From Symbiodinium natans (lineage: Eukaryota; Sar; Dinophyceae; Suessiales; Symbiodiniaceae): 64,000 bases of DNA. The first letter of the stretch is position 1. The number at the start of each line of letters is the position of its first letter. The position numbers and the translations under genes were made by a program. The stretch covers positions 1-64,000 of the forward strand of contig CAJNDS010002260.1 in the NCBI GenBank assembly GCA_905221605.1, written 5' to 3'. Of the stretch, positions 54,941 to 63,659 are shown piece by piece. The notes under the pieces are model-generated. The model was not told where the DNA came from, did not search any database, and was given only the letters and a program-made list of their open reading frames with translations.

Positions 54941-56730
54941 TTACCTCGCAGAACAATTACATAGCTTACACCAAGCTTCACAGTTGTCGCTTTCGTGGGC
55001 GATGTTGTTATCTAGCCTCTGGGCTGTCATATTACTTGTGAAGAAGCCGTTCTTAAATTCAAACTCAAAGTTACACCCGCAGTTGTTACAATGACTATAC
55101 ACTCGCTTCATAAACCAACTCGGATCAACATACTTGCTGTCGTTTATTTCTCTATTCGCTTTCTGATCTTGTAATTTGTAGGTGCTTATCTTGTTAAGCC
55201 AATATTTATGTAAGGTTGTTTCGTTCAGTTCATTCTCTGCTTCGGCACTTTCGTAGAACAAGACATTATTAAAATCGGTGCTTCGGGTCAATGCACACCA
55301 CAACCACTCACGAGTAACTAAATGCGACTTCTCCCACTCGTGTATAACGATCTTACCGTCAATTGAAGCCCCTTGCGCAGAATGGCAAGTGGTGCAGTAG
55401 TCATATCTGAAATGCTTGTCTAAGGTGGCTATGTCCGTTGTATACTGCTGTTTGGACTTGACATTCTCTAGTTTAGTTATGTTCTTGGATATGCTTACGA
55501 TCTTAAAACTGTAATTAACATTGAACTTAACATTATTCGTTTTCTTGTATAATCGGCAGATTAAGATCTCATCCACTTCATACTTCCTGTTTTACCCAAG
55601 CTCTTTCGGATTGCATTAGACACCGTTAAGCACCTCATATTCGTATAGGCTATGTTCTTCTGAGATTCTGTCATATCACCGGTTGTTATTGAAAATAAAC
55701 TCCGCTTGGTGGGCTTGACCAAGTAGAGAGTTAGATCGTGGAAATCAGTCCCGCTGCCATTGAAGGGCTTCCAGATATCAAACTGAGTGAACACCGGTAT
55801 CTCGGCGATCTTGTTAAACGCAGATGTGTAAGCTTTTCTTACATCTATCTCCGTAGTCACTTCTGGGGTATAACAGTATTTGTCGTCTTTGTCTGTCTTA
55901 GGGTTATATACATAATAATGTTTATTTATTTCACCTGTTGGGGGTATGGCGCGACACTCCTTGAAAATCTCTACATCTACTTCGTTGTAATATGACTTGT
56001 GGGTCGGCTTGGAGAGGGCGGTGTTAAAATTAAACATCGCTTTAGACATCTTGTTGTAGATCTGCTCCGTTCTCACGCAGATGGAACCATCTATAGAATT
56101 ATTTACTAAGTTCTGGGTCTTAACCTTGTATTTGATTATTTTGTCTTTGATCTTAAACCTAAATTTCAGTTCAGATACGAACCCTGCACTAAATCTAACC
56201 TGTGGCTCATACCCCGCCTGTTTGCTAAGATAAAAGAGATGAGACAGATCGTAGCCATTATACACCAATGTGTATTCGCTGTGTTCTGTATACTTCCTGA
56301 TGTCGTCTAGGGATGTGATCATTTTACATTCCACTGGCTCCTCCTTCTCGTTAAGGTGATAATCTGAAGATGCCTTCACTGAGAGGTCGTAGCTACTGCT
56401 TTTGGGTAGCATCTGCCGTAACATATTCATATTATCACTTGCCGTGTAGATGTGATTGTTCTTCACTATAGCGTATAAGGCTGGGATGTGATGATTTCTC
56501 TTTATTGGGTCGCATTTATAAATTAGAGTATTAAAGACATCATATATTCTGACTTGCAAGTTAAAATGTTCAAATACCTTCGCCATATCTGTTATTGACC
56601 CCCCTTTTGTTTTAAAATCTTCTTCCGTCTTATTTATGATTTTTAGGATGGCTCCTCTATCCTTATAATCATCGGTCAAGGTGTTAAACCATTGGGGTTG
56701 GCTTGTTGGCTTCTGGGTCTTAGCTCCTTG
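54941..56730 (-). pseudogene. PLV replication protein with SF1 helicase C-terminus, internally deleted
   Basis: The upstream half (55,561-56,730) contains EIDVRKAYTSAFNKIAEIPV and FTQFDIW, a phrase I associate with large replication proteins of algal viruses; the fold is not assigned. Reading is open upstream of TLTDDYKD to TQKPTSQPQWFN, so the start is near or before 56,730. The downstream half (54,941-55,576) has helicase motifs resembling V/VI of superfamily 1: TCHSAQGASIDGKIVI and WLWCALTRSTDF. It ends with a Cys cluster (CNNCGC, then CEAWCKLCNC). The halves are in different frames and the join near 55,570 (after SLGKTGSMKW) skips the segment that should contain Walker A and B, so the copy is inactive. 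Confidence 0.7.
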
Positions 56731-56903
56731 CCTCAGGATTGGCTTCTTGGGTTGGAGTTGTGGGCGCGGGGTGTCCTTGAAGTTCGGTCGGGTGTGTTGG
56801 ACTCGTGCCGCTAAGGAGTGATTTAGTAGAAGCTCGGACTAGCTGGGAAATGCCTTGGGGTAGCTCCGAAATACCTCGGGGTCGTACCGTCGAACCGTAG
56901 GGT

Positions 56904-57138
56904 TTACAATCCTTAACCGCAAACCCTGAACAGAATTCTACGAGGACCCCCTTGCCCCTTTTGGGTAATAATGCCACCTTAGAGATAATAGATGGGGTAG
57001 TGGTTATTCCTAGAATTGTGTTGATAATGGGGAAGTAGTAGTGGTATATCGGTGAAGTGTAGGGGGCACCCTAGGAATGATCATCTAATGGGTTGACGGT
57101 AGCATTATTACCCAAAAGGGGCAAAGGGGTCTCTGACT
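56904..57138. repeat. Right terminal inverted repeat of the PLV
   Basis: Inverted match to 43,695-43,929. Its internal inverted pair is nearly perfect: CCCTTGCCCCTTTTGGGTAA near 56,950 and its complement near 57,105-57,126. Confidence 0.95.
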
Positions 57139-57143
57139 AATAA
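57139..57143. repeat. Target-site duplication, right copy
   Basis: AATAA abutting the right terminal repeat, as on the left. Confidence 0.65.
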
Positions 57144-57184
57144 TAGGGCAGGTCCTCTTATAAGAAGGGAAGATCACCTGCGGA

Positions 57185-57285
57185 ACTGGCCATGTCGCAG
57201 GGAATTCAGGCACAAGAGCTTGGCTTGCCGAGGTGCAGTTGTAGCACATGAGGTTTGGAGCAAACCCGTGGTTGGCCATCTCCTC
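57185..57285 (-). CDS. PPR-protein exon beside the viral element
   Basis: Reads EEMANHGFAPNLMCYNCTSA, the second helix and turn of a PPR unit (M---GF-PN---YN). Possible donor after GTTCCGCAG at about 57,195. The next PPR unit in the same sense (LLQACAVHGN) is found on the other side of the virus at 43,510-43,640. Confidence 0.6.
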
Positions 57286-57295
57286 ATTCAGGGTG

Positions 57296-57478
57296 TAGGG
57301 GTAAGCGTTTAAGGTTCAGGGTTCAGGGTTCAGGGTTCAGGGTTTAGGGTTTGGGGTTTAGGGTTTAGGGTTTAGGGTTTAGGGTTTGGGGTTTAAGGTT
57401 TAAGGTTTAAGGTTTAGGGTTTAGAGTTTAGGGTTTAGGGTTTAGGGAGTTTAGGATTAGGCTTTAGGGTTTAGGGTC
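57296..57478 (+). repeat. TTTAGGG/TTCAGGG array
   Basis: About 25 heptamers with variants, in the PPR gene's intron. Confidence 0.9.
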
Positions 57479-57623
57479 TCAGGTTCACCAGCTTGTCACT
57501 CATGTGGAGGGTAGGGCAACTCACAGCAGAATCGACATTGGCCCAGCAAAGGAGTCCTGGATCCAGCACGTGGCCTGCGTGCACGGGCTGTGCTTGACGA
57601 CTCTTCCGCGGGCTGATGACTGA

Positions 57624-57722
57624 CTACTAATTGCTTAAGAAGCCCCCAAAAATGAAAAATGTTGTTCCTTATAAGGGTAATATAGGGATTATCATTTTTT
57701 ATTCTTTTGGGGTTCTTAGTAG
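57624..57722. mobile_element. MITE, CTACTAA-ended
   Basis: Ends CTACTAATTGCTTAAGAAGC and GGGGTTCTTAGTAG are complementary apart from small differences. Centre AT-rich. Confidence 0.6.
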
Positions 57723-57829
57723 CTGAAGAGATTGGGGGTCGCGTTTGCTTGTACCTGCGTAACTCTTGATACCTGGACCTACCAAAAAGCATGCCCCTGT
57801 GTATGAGGGGTCGATCCTTTGAACCCTGA

Positions 57830-57915
57830 CCCCCCGGCCTTCTCAACTTCTCCGGCTTTGGCGCACGAGTTGATAATTGTGCTGAATGTGATCCTGTCCT
57901 GTAGATCACCCAAGA
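57830..57915 (-). CDS. PPR-protein exon
   Basis: Reads DRITFSTIINSCAKAGEVEK, a textbook first helix of a plant-type PPR unit (D-ITF---I-SCAKAGEVEKA). Confidence 0.65.
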
Positions 57916-58239
57916 AGCACCGAGGCACCGAGCGGATGTAGGTTTAGGGGCAAGAACGCAGCAAGGCGGAGATACAGTGCCAAGACACTGGGCGAAAGCC
58001 CTGCGATGTCATCTGCCTTGACAGGAACAAACGTTGCGTCTATCTTCCAAAGAGTACAGAACAGGTCCGAAGCGCATCAGCGACTCTCTTGGCGGGCATG
58101 CGTGAGCATGCTTGCTGGGTAAGGGCATGAATAGCCCTACATGGCAGCATCACTGCGCTGCTTCGAACTAATTCTGTGAAGCATGAGCAGATAATGTAGA
58201 CAAGCAAACATGTACAGGTGGTTCCAAGGCACGCGTACC

Positions 58240-58345
58240 AAAGCTCCGCACGCTCCGGATTACCATTTCGACCACAGGCATGCATGAGACCTTGCATTCG
58301 ACACTCTTCATCCCAAACCCTAAGGCTCAAAAAACCTTGATGGCA
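58240..58345 (-). CDS. PPR-protein exon
   Basis: Reads MQGLMHACGRNGNPERAELW then YACL, matching L--ACGRNG--ERAE-W---. Confidence 0.6.
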
Positions 58346-58404
58346 CATGAGCTGCTGGGGATGGAGCTGTTGTAGGTCTTGTCATCCGGCTTAACTCCGG
58401 CCTG

Positions 58405-58485
58405 GCATTTTGGGGTTTAGGGTTTAGGGTCCAGGGTTTAGGGTTTAGGGTTTAGGGTTTAGGGTTTAGGGTTTAGGGCTCAGGG
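58405..58485 (+). repeat. TTTAGGG array
   Basis: About ten heptamers followed by CTCAGGG and TTTCGGG variants. Confidence 0.9.
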
Positions 58486-58519
58486 CTCAGGGTTTCGGGT
58501 TTCGGGTTTCGGAGAGAAA

Positions 58520-59200
58520 AAAACATCCGCAAATCAACAGCGGAACCTGGAGCATCCGTTCGAGCCAGTGGTCGGCCCTGTCAATGTCGCCTGCTTTAGC
58601 ACCTGACGCGCGAAGTCGTATGGACAGAACTCCAACAACTCCAACACCCTTAAGGTCCCAAACGTACTACTGCTGCACTGGCTTTAATCTATGCAGGGTC
58701 TAGAATCAAAAGTTCTAAAATTTATTCCGCGACGTCAGTGTTGGGGTGGCCCACTGTCATCACATTATTTTTCCCGACGGGCTGTTTTTGTTTTAAGGGT
58801 TTGTGTTTAAAGTTAAGGGCTTACGCAGTAAGGCTTGAGGCCCTGAGGGCAAGCTAAGCCCGGCCAGTTCCATGTAAAGCCTTGTGGAATTTCATTAGCA
58901 ACGTTGCCCCAAACAAATTTTGTGAGAGGTAGTCCACGGGCCAGACCGACGCACCTTACTAAATTTGTTGCGTCACCCTCGATAATACACATTTTTTCGG
59001 GGCGATTGCTGTGTTTTAAGGGTTTGTGTTTAGGGTTAAGGACTTACGCCGGAAGGCTTGAGGCCCTGAGGGCCTTGGGCTCCAGGAATCTTCAAGGCTG
59101 GAAGGCTTCATAAGGCCTTAAGGCCCTAAAGGCTTGAGGCCCGGAGGGCGGTTCCTCTCCCCCCCCCCCAACTTATTGGCTACCCATGAAAAGCAATGCA
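58520..59200. other. No supported gene
   Basis: Two similar segments (about 58,770-58,860 and 58,990-59,080) share GGGCGATT/GGGCTGTTTTTG-TTTTAAGGGTTTGTGTTTA and AAGGCTTGAGGCCCTGAGGG. This is a dispersed or locally duplicated repeat, not a gene. Confidence 0.5.
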
Positions 59201-59205
59201 ACATT

Positions 59206-59310
59206 ACCCCTAAACCCTGCACCCTAAACCCTAAACCCTGAACCCTAAACCCTGCACCCTAAACCCTAAACCCTAAACCCTAAAACCTAAACCCTAAACC
59301 CTAACCCCAA
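59206..59310 (-). repeat. CCCTAAA array
   Basis: About 14 heptamers with CCCTGCA and CCCTGAA variants. Confidence 0.9.
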
Positions 59311-59344
59311 ACCCGAAGCAGCTTTTGCAGAACAGCTTTGCGCG

Positions 59345-59408
59345 TAAAACCCAGGGTCCGCACATGCGTTGATCATGCTGTTGTAGACCACTGAGTCGGC
59401 CACCTGAG
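59345..59408 (-). CDS. PPR-protein exon
   Basis: Reads VADSVVYNSMINACADPG, matching the PPR turn and first helix (D-V-YN-MI-ACA). Confidence 0.6.
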
Positions 59409-59438
59409 AAGAACCGGAAGAAAGCTGCAATTGTCTGG

Positions 59439-59536
59439 CTGGTTCTAATTTGGGAATGAGGGAATGAGGTACCCTATATAATCCCTTAAAGGGTATGTAT
59501 AGGGCCCTACTTCCCTCATTCCCTACTAAGAACCAG
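59439..59536. mobile_element. MITE, CTGGTTCT family (second copy)
   Basis: Same ends as the element at 35,047-35,118 (CCCTCATTCCCTACTAAGAA at the right), with a TACCCTATATAATCCC centre. Confidence 0.8.
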
Positions 59537-59539
59537 GGG

Positions 59540-60000
59540 GTTGTAATGATAACCGGTGTAGAAGTACTAGCAGCAAGGAGTTAAAAAGAATACTGGCAAA
59601 AACAGTTACAATCATAATTCCTAATAGTCACTACTAGTAGCGTTAATCATCAGAACTATCATATTAAGACAAGGCATCATACTAATAAGGATAACCAATA
59701 ATCAAGACAGAGAGAGAGAGAGAGGGAGAATAGCCGGAACTCCTCATCATAGGCTTGCCACGGCATGTCACAGCTGAGATCGGTACCTCTCCAGACTCCT
59801 GCGCCGTCAACAAAAGTGTGTATGTACTTGTTTATGCTTATGTACATATCTTGAATTACATTCCATATTACACGAATAATACATTATATGCGACTTATTC
59901 TAGACAACATAGTATGTTGTGCTTTAAGATACTACAGTATGTTAGAATACACAGTGTCATATCATGCAATAGAACATCAACACCAGGTTTAGTGAAAGCT
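59540..60000. other. No supported gene
   Basis: AT-leaning, with an AG dinucleotide run at 59,709-59,726. Confidence 0.4.
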
Positions 60001-60003
60001 CAA

Positions 60004-60335
60004 CCGTAAAACCCTAACCCTTAAACCGTTAAACCCTTAAACCCTGAACCCCTAAACCCCTAAACCCTTAAAACCTTAAAACCTTAAACCGTTAACCCCC
60101 TAAACCCTGAAAGCCTAAACCCGAAACCCTTCGACTCTAAACCCCTAAACCCCTAAACCCTTAAACCCCTAAACCCCTAATTCGTTAAAACCCTAAACCC
60201 CAAACCCTTAAACCCTTAGACTCTTAAAGCCTTAAACCCTTAAATCCTAAACCCTAAACTCCAAGCCCTTACGCCCTTAAACCCTAAACCCTTAAACCCT
60301 AAACCCTCAAACTCTTAAACCCTAAACCCTAAAGT
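60004..60335 (-). repeat. Degenerate CCCTAAA / CCCTTAAA array
   Basis: About 42 irregular heptamers and octamers (CCCTAAA, CCCTTAAA, CCCCTAAA). Confidence 0.9.
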
Positions 60336-60354
60336 TCAGTTCCATGCGAAATCA

Positions 60355-60440
60355 GCGCAGACGTCACCTCGATGCGGCAGAACCAACGCTCTGCTGACTC
60401 CAGGTCCTGTGGCATCCCGGCCAGGCATGTCGTGAAGCTT
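60355..60440 (-). CDS. PPR-protein exon
   Basis: Reads GMPQDLESAERWFCRIEV, the second helix of a PPR unit (D-E-AERWF-RI). Confidence 0.55.
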
Positions 60441-60796
60441 TAAGGTTTAGGGCTTAATCCGAGCTTCTGCTTAATTGGGGGGGGCCCCCCCCCCCCCCCT
60501 CCACAATAAGGAATGCAGGGTTCCGCAATAGTTGGACCATGGCCCTGTATTGATTCTCTATTAAAAACAATAGGCTGCAGATCCCTGAGGTGCTGTAGCT
60601 TTGCGTCTCCGCAAGCAAAACAAGAAGCCTGCCGACAGATTTTTGAACCCCCCAAAAAAAATTCCTTTAAATGTGGGGGGTTTGTCCCATACGAAATCCA
60701 CCCTAATGGAAAGTAGTCTTCCGGCGGGCTTCCGGCCAAAAAAAATTTCTTTAAATGTGGGGGTATTAATTAAACTGATGCTCGGATTAGGGTAGA

Positions 60797-60850
60797 GGGT
60801 TCAGGGTTTAGGGTTTAGGGTTTAGGGTTTAGGGTTTAGGGTTTAGGGCT
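60797..60850 (+). repeat. TTTAGGG array
   Basis: About seven perfect heptamers. Confidence 0.9.
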
Positions 60851-61344
60851 CTGATGCGAGCATGGGGGCTGCGATAATGGATGCCTAAACCCCCAAAGTA
60901 TGCAAAGTTGCCCCTTGGACGGGGTTGGGGCCTTTGTTGCAGAAGTTGGTGATAAACCCTAAACCCTACACCCTAAACCCAAAACTTTTAATCCTAAGAA
61001 CCCTATAGCTACGAGGTCAGCGAGGGTGGGCCCTGGAAACTCAGCCAAGTCACTCCGACTTTGGCGAATGCACCTCGAGACCAGCTTCGATTTGGGCTGC
61101 TTGGGGTGCATTCAACACTTCCACTTGGGACGTTCCCCCTTCTACTAACAGCCCTTAGTAGGGATGATAATAGGGGGTACTATAATCCCTATTCAGGACT
61201 GTTGGGATAAGGGGGAACATCCCAAGGTTCCACTCGGTGTCTCAGAATGCGTCATACAGTCCAGAGCACAAGCCCCTGGCTTATGACCGCGGTAAATGAC
61301 ACCGTGCACGGCTTGATGCCTCAAGTTCAGGTGGCGGGCACCTC

Positions 61345-61450
61345 TCCTGACACTTGCGCACCCTCCCTTGTCAGTCCTTGATCTATCATGCGCAGCATCC
61401 ACTTCTCAGCAGCAACGGCGTCGCGGGTCTGTCGCCAGGTCAGATGCGCA
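61345..61450 (-). CDS. PPR-protein exon
   Basis: Reads DAVAAEKWMLRMIDQGLTRE, matching A--A-KW---M---G of a PPR unit. In the gene sense it follows the exon at 61,577, separated by an intron carrying a TG/CA microsatellite. Confidence 0.6.
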
Positions 61451-61484
61451 AGCGGCCCATGCCAGGAAGTCATGCGTGGGAACT

Positions 61485-61507
61485 TGCACACACGCATACA
61501 TACACAA

Positions 61508-61542
<35 letters not shown>

Positions 61543-61545
61543 TGC
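61485..61545. repeat. CA dinucleotide microsatellite
   Basis: Run of CA repeats (purest at 61,517-61,542) in the intron between two PPR exons. Confidence 0.9.
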
Positions 61546-61576
61546 TGTGTGTGTGGGTTTGCGTGCAAGCAAAGAA

Positions 61577-61660
61577 TGCCTTGGCGCACGAGCTGATGAG
61601 GATGTTGTACGTAATGCGGTTCGGCTTGATACCGCTTTGAGTCATGACATCCCACCTTAG
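61577..61660 (-). CDS. PPR-protein exon
   Basis: Reads VMTQSGIKPNRITYNILISS then CAKAFF: a full PPR helix-turn-helix junction (M--SGIKPN-ITYN-LIS-CAKA). Confidence 0.7.
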
Positions 61661-61664
61661 ACCG

Positions 61665-62890
61665 ATGTGCTTCTCATAAACCGCGCATAAGTGGCTAAGA
61701 GCAGCGATCTCATCAGCGACGTCCATGCAGAGTGTGGGAGAGCCCACCAAAGCTCGCACAAAAACGAAAGCACTTTGCAACCGCAGGAACCATGACCCCC
61801 AAAGTATGCAGACACTGCATTTTAAGTTTGGAAGTTGATGCGTTTGATGTCACTTGCAACACAAAGACATCGTCTGCGCACAAGATGGACATCTGCATAC
61901 TTGCTGCCCTCCGTGGCTGTTGCTCGAATGTCCCTGACCTACACCCGATGTTGGTAAGCGTTCCTGATTTTGCTACATCGAGAGAACTTTAAAACAGGCT
62001 ACGGGTTGGTACAGTAACTGTTTGAGTGTCAGGGGGCAGCGGTTCCAAGTTATATCCTTCGCGTTGGTCAGGCGGACCACCCAACAGGGCCAATCTTGGG
62101 GGATCAACATGTTGTCTTGGAAACAAAGGGAAGCGGAAAGTGCCAGGGCAATCGGGGTTTAAGAGCGCGGGGAGTAGGTGTCTCTTCGTCGGGTGTCGGT
62201 TCGCGTGCTCGCATTTTGTGATATGTGTCGGGGGTTCCTTGTGGTAGCACATTGCGGTTGTGTGGAACGTTATACCAGTAGGTTCAACTGGTTCCAACGG
62301 TCTAGAGCTGGATCTCGGCTCTTTCACCTGTCAGCGGTTACCGTCGCGAAGACACGACATGCAGGTGTCGCACTACAAGAAAAACCAAAAACAGTAACAA
62401 TACTCGTGTCAGTACTACCATTTCGTTACTCACTACTAGCACGAAATGGTAGTACCGACAACAAGGTAGTAAGGATCCATATTGTAACAGAAACCCCACG
62501 TGAAACCGCAACATTAGAGCACTGTGCATGTGAAGAAGGACGGCTCAAAGCAGGCTACATGGAGGTTAAGGGTACTCAGGAACCCATGACAAGTGTAGTC
62601 ATAACCCACACATTCAGACCCCTTAAGTACCCTAATAGGGAGCTTCTCTGCAAACTGGGACCAGTGGTGTGATGAGTTTCTGCGAGCTGCCGAGTGCCCC
62701 TGAGAGTCGATCTTACACCTATGCTTGTCACTCAGAACTTGCGAGGGCGAAGATTGCGGTGCTTTGACCGGGTGCGCTGCCATGCCCGAGCTTGCTCCAA
62801 GTCACCTCAGGGGCAGCAAAGAATCAGCAGCCTCCTTGGGGGAAAAGGGTTTAGGGTTTAGGGTTTAGGGGTTCCCCTTCCTTCAGCCAC
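61665..62890. other. No supported gene; one inverted-repeat patch
   Basis: Around 62,428-62,465, TACTACCATTTCG and CGAAATGGTAGTA form a hairpin, probably part of a MITE spanning about 62,385-62,510. Frames at 62,000-62,670 are not protein-like. A short TTTAGGG array is at 62,847-62,872. Confidence 0.4.
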
Positions 62891-62904
62891 AAACCACACA
62901 ACTT

Positions 62905-62962
62905 GGTCTCCGGCCATTCTTGATGCTCGAGCCGATCATGCAGTTGAAGGTCACCACCTGCA
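62905..62962 (-). CDS. PPR-protein exon
   Basis: Reads VVTFNCMIGSSIKNGRRP directly after an ATTGCAG acceptor, matching V-TFN-MI-S-IKNG. Confidence 0.6.
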
Positions 62963-63340
62963 ATTGCTAGGCCGTTGCCTAGCATACCCTTGACAAAGCT
63001 GCTTCCCATCAGGGCAAACTGATGCTGAGAAACCGGCGTTAGCTTTGTAGCCTGACTTCTCCATGCGGGTGGCAAACCAACGTGCCGCCTTCCATTGCAT
63101 CCACCCCGCCCTGCTAAGCCCCAACCAGCGCGCTTCGCCCCGTGATGCCCAATTGGGGACCTCTGGATTGGCGAGTTTTGTCTGGCAGGCATGGATGATC
63201 CAGTGGTAGAAGGCCTCAACTCGCGATCTGTGGAAAGCTCGAGTACTCTGCCAACCCGGGTCAGTCCTTCGTCACCAACGGCTTGTTGGCGTCCTGCTGT
63301 CAAACAAGTAGCCTACGCCAGACCATTTCCCATAAAAGCC

Positions 63341-63390
63341 ACACACACCCTAAACCCTAAACCCTAAACCCTAAACCCTAAACCCTAGGA
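63341..63390 (-). repeat. CCCTAAA array
   Basis: Six or seven perfect heptamers. Confidence 0.9.
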
Positions 63391-63394
63391 AAAG

Positions 63395-63480
63395 AACCGG
63401 GCCTGTTGCAAGAAGGCCTCAACATCCTCCATTTTCCCTTTGGCCACGAGCTCCATGACCTTGGGCTCACGAGAACAAAA
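63395..63480 (-). CDS. PPR-like exon
   Basis: Reads PKVMELVAKGKMEDVEAFLQ followed by QARFF, which fits a PPR helix pair (A-G-MEDVEAFL). First exon-like piece of the series in the gene sense; a further possible piece (LDINFRRMLPAPAIVHRR) lies near 63,570-63,650. Confidence 0.45.
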
Positions 63481-63659
63481 GCCACAAGGAACAACTGCTG
63501 GAGCCCTGCTTGCTTCTACCTGAACGAAGCAAATCTCAGGAAACGCGGGGTTTGGGGCCGAACGGGAGCTGCAGCTTGCTCCATACCGTCCTGCACACGA
63601 CGATGAACGATGGCTGGTGCAGGCAACATGCGTCGGAAGTTGATATCCAATTATTCAAG

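Larger units (their letters stand above)
43695..57138. mobile_element. Integrated Polinton-like virus (PLV), 13.4 kb
   Basis: AT-rich island bounded by 235-bp terminal inverted repeats beginning AGTCAGAGACCCC, with about 19 mismatches between them by eye and the short direct repeat AATAA outside. It carries the PLV morphogenesis set (major capsid, penton/minor capsid, A32 packaging ATPase) plus a fibre, a lipase-like protein, zinc proteins, disordered virion-type proteins and an SF1-helicase replication protein. Terminal repeats with short target duplications are typical of Polintons and PLVs. No rve integrase, tyrosine recombinase, protein-primed polymerase B or Ulp1-type protease was found. 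Most genes bear frameshifts or stops. The codon and base composition is unlike the flanking host DNA. Confidence 0.92.

Noticed and set aside
56720-56977. Frame of 85 codons starting with GTG in the right terminal repeat
   Set aside because: It has no ATG and runs through the terminal repeat. The replication-protein frame overlaps its end in another phase and fits better.
61354-61660. Plus-strand frames containing Thr-His repeats
   Set aside because: They arise from the CA microsatellite; the minus strand carries two PPR exons on either side of it.
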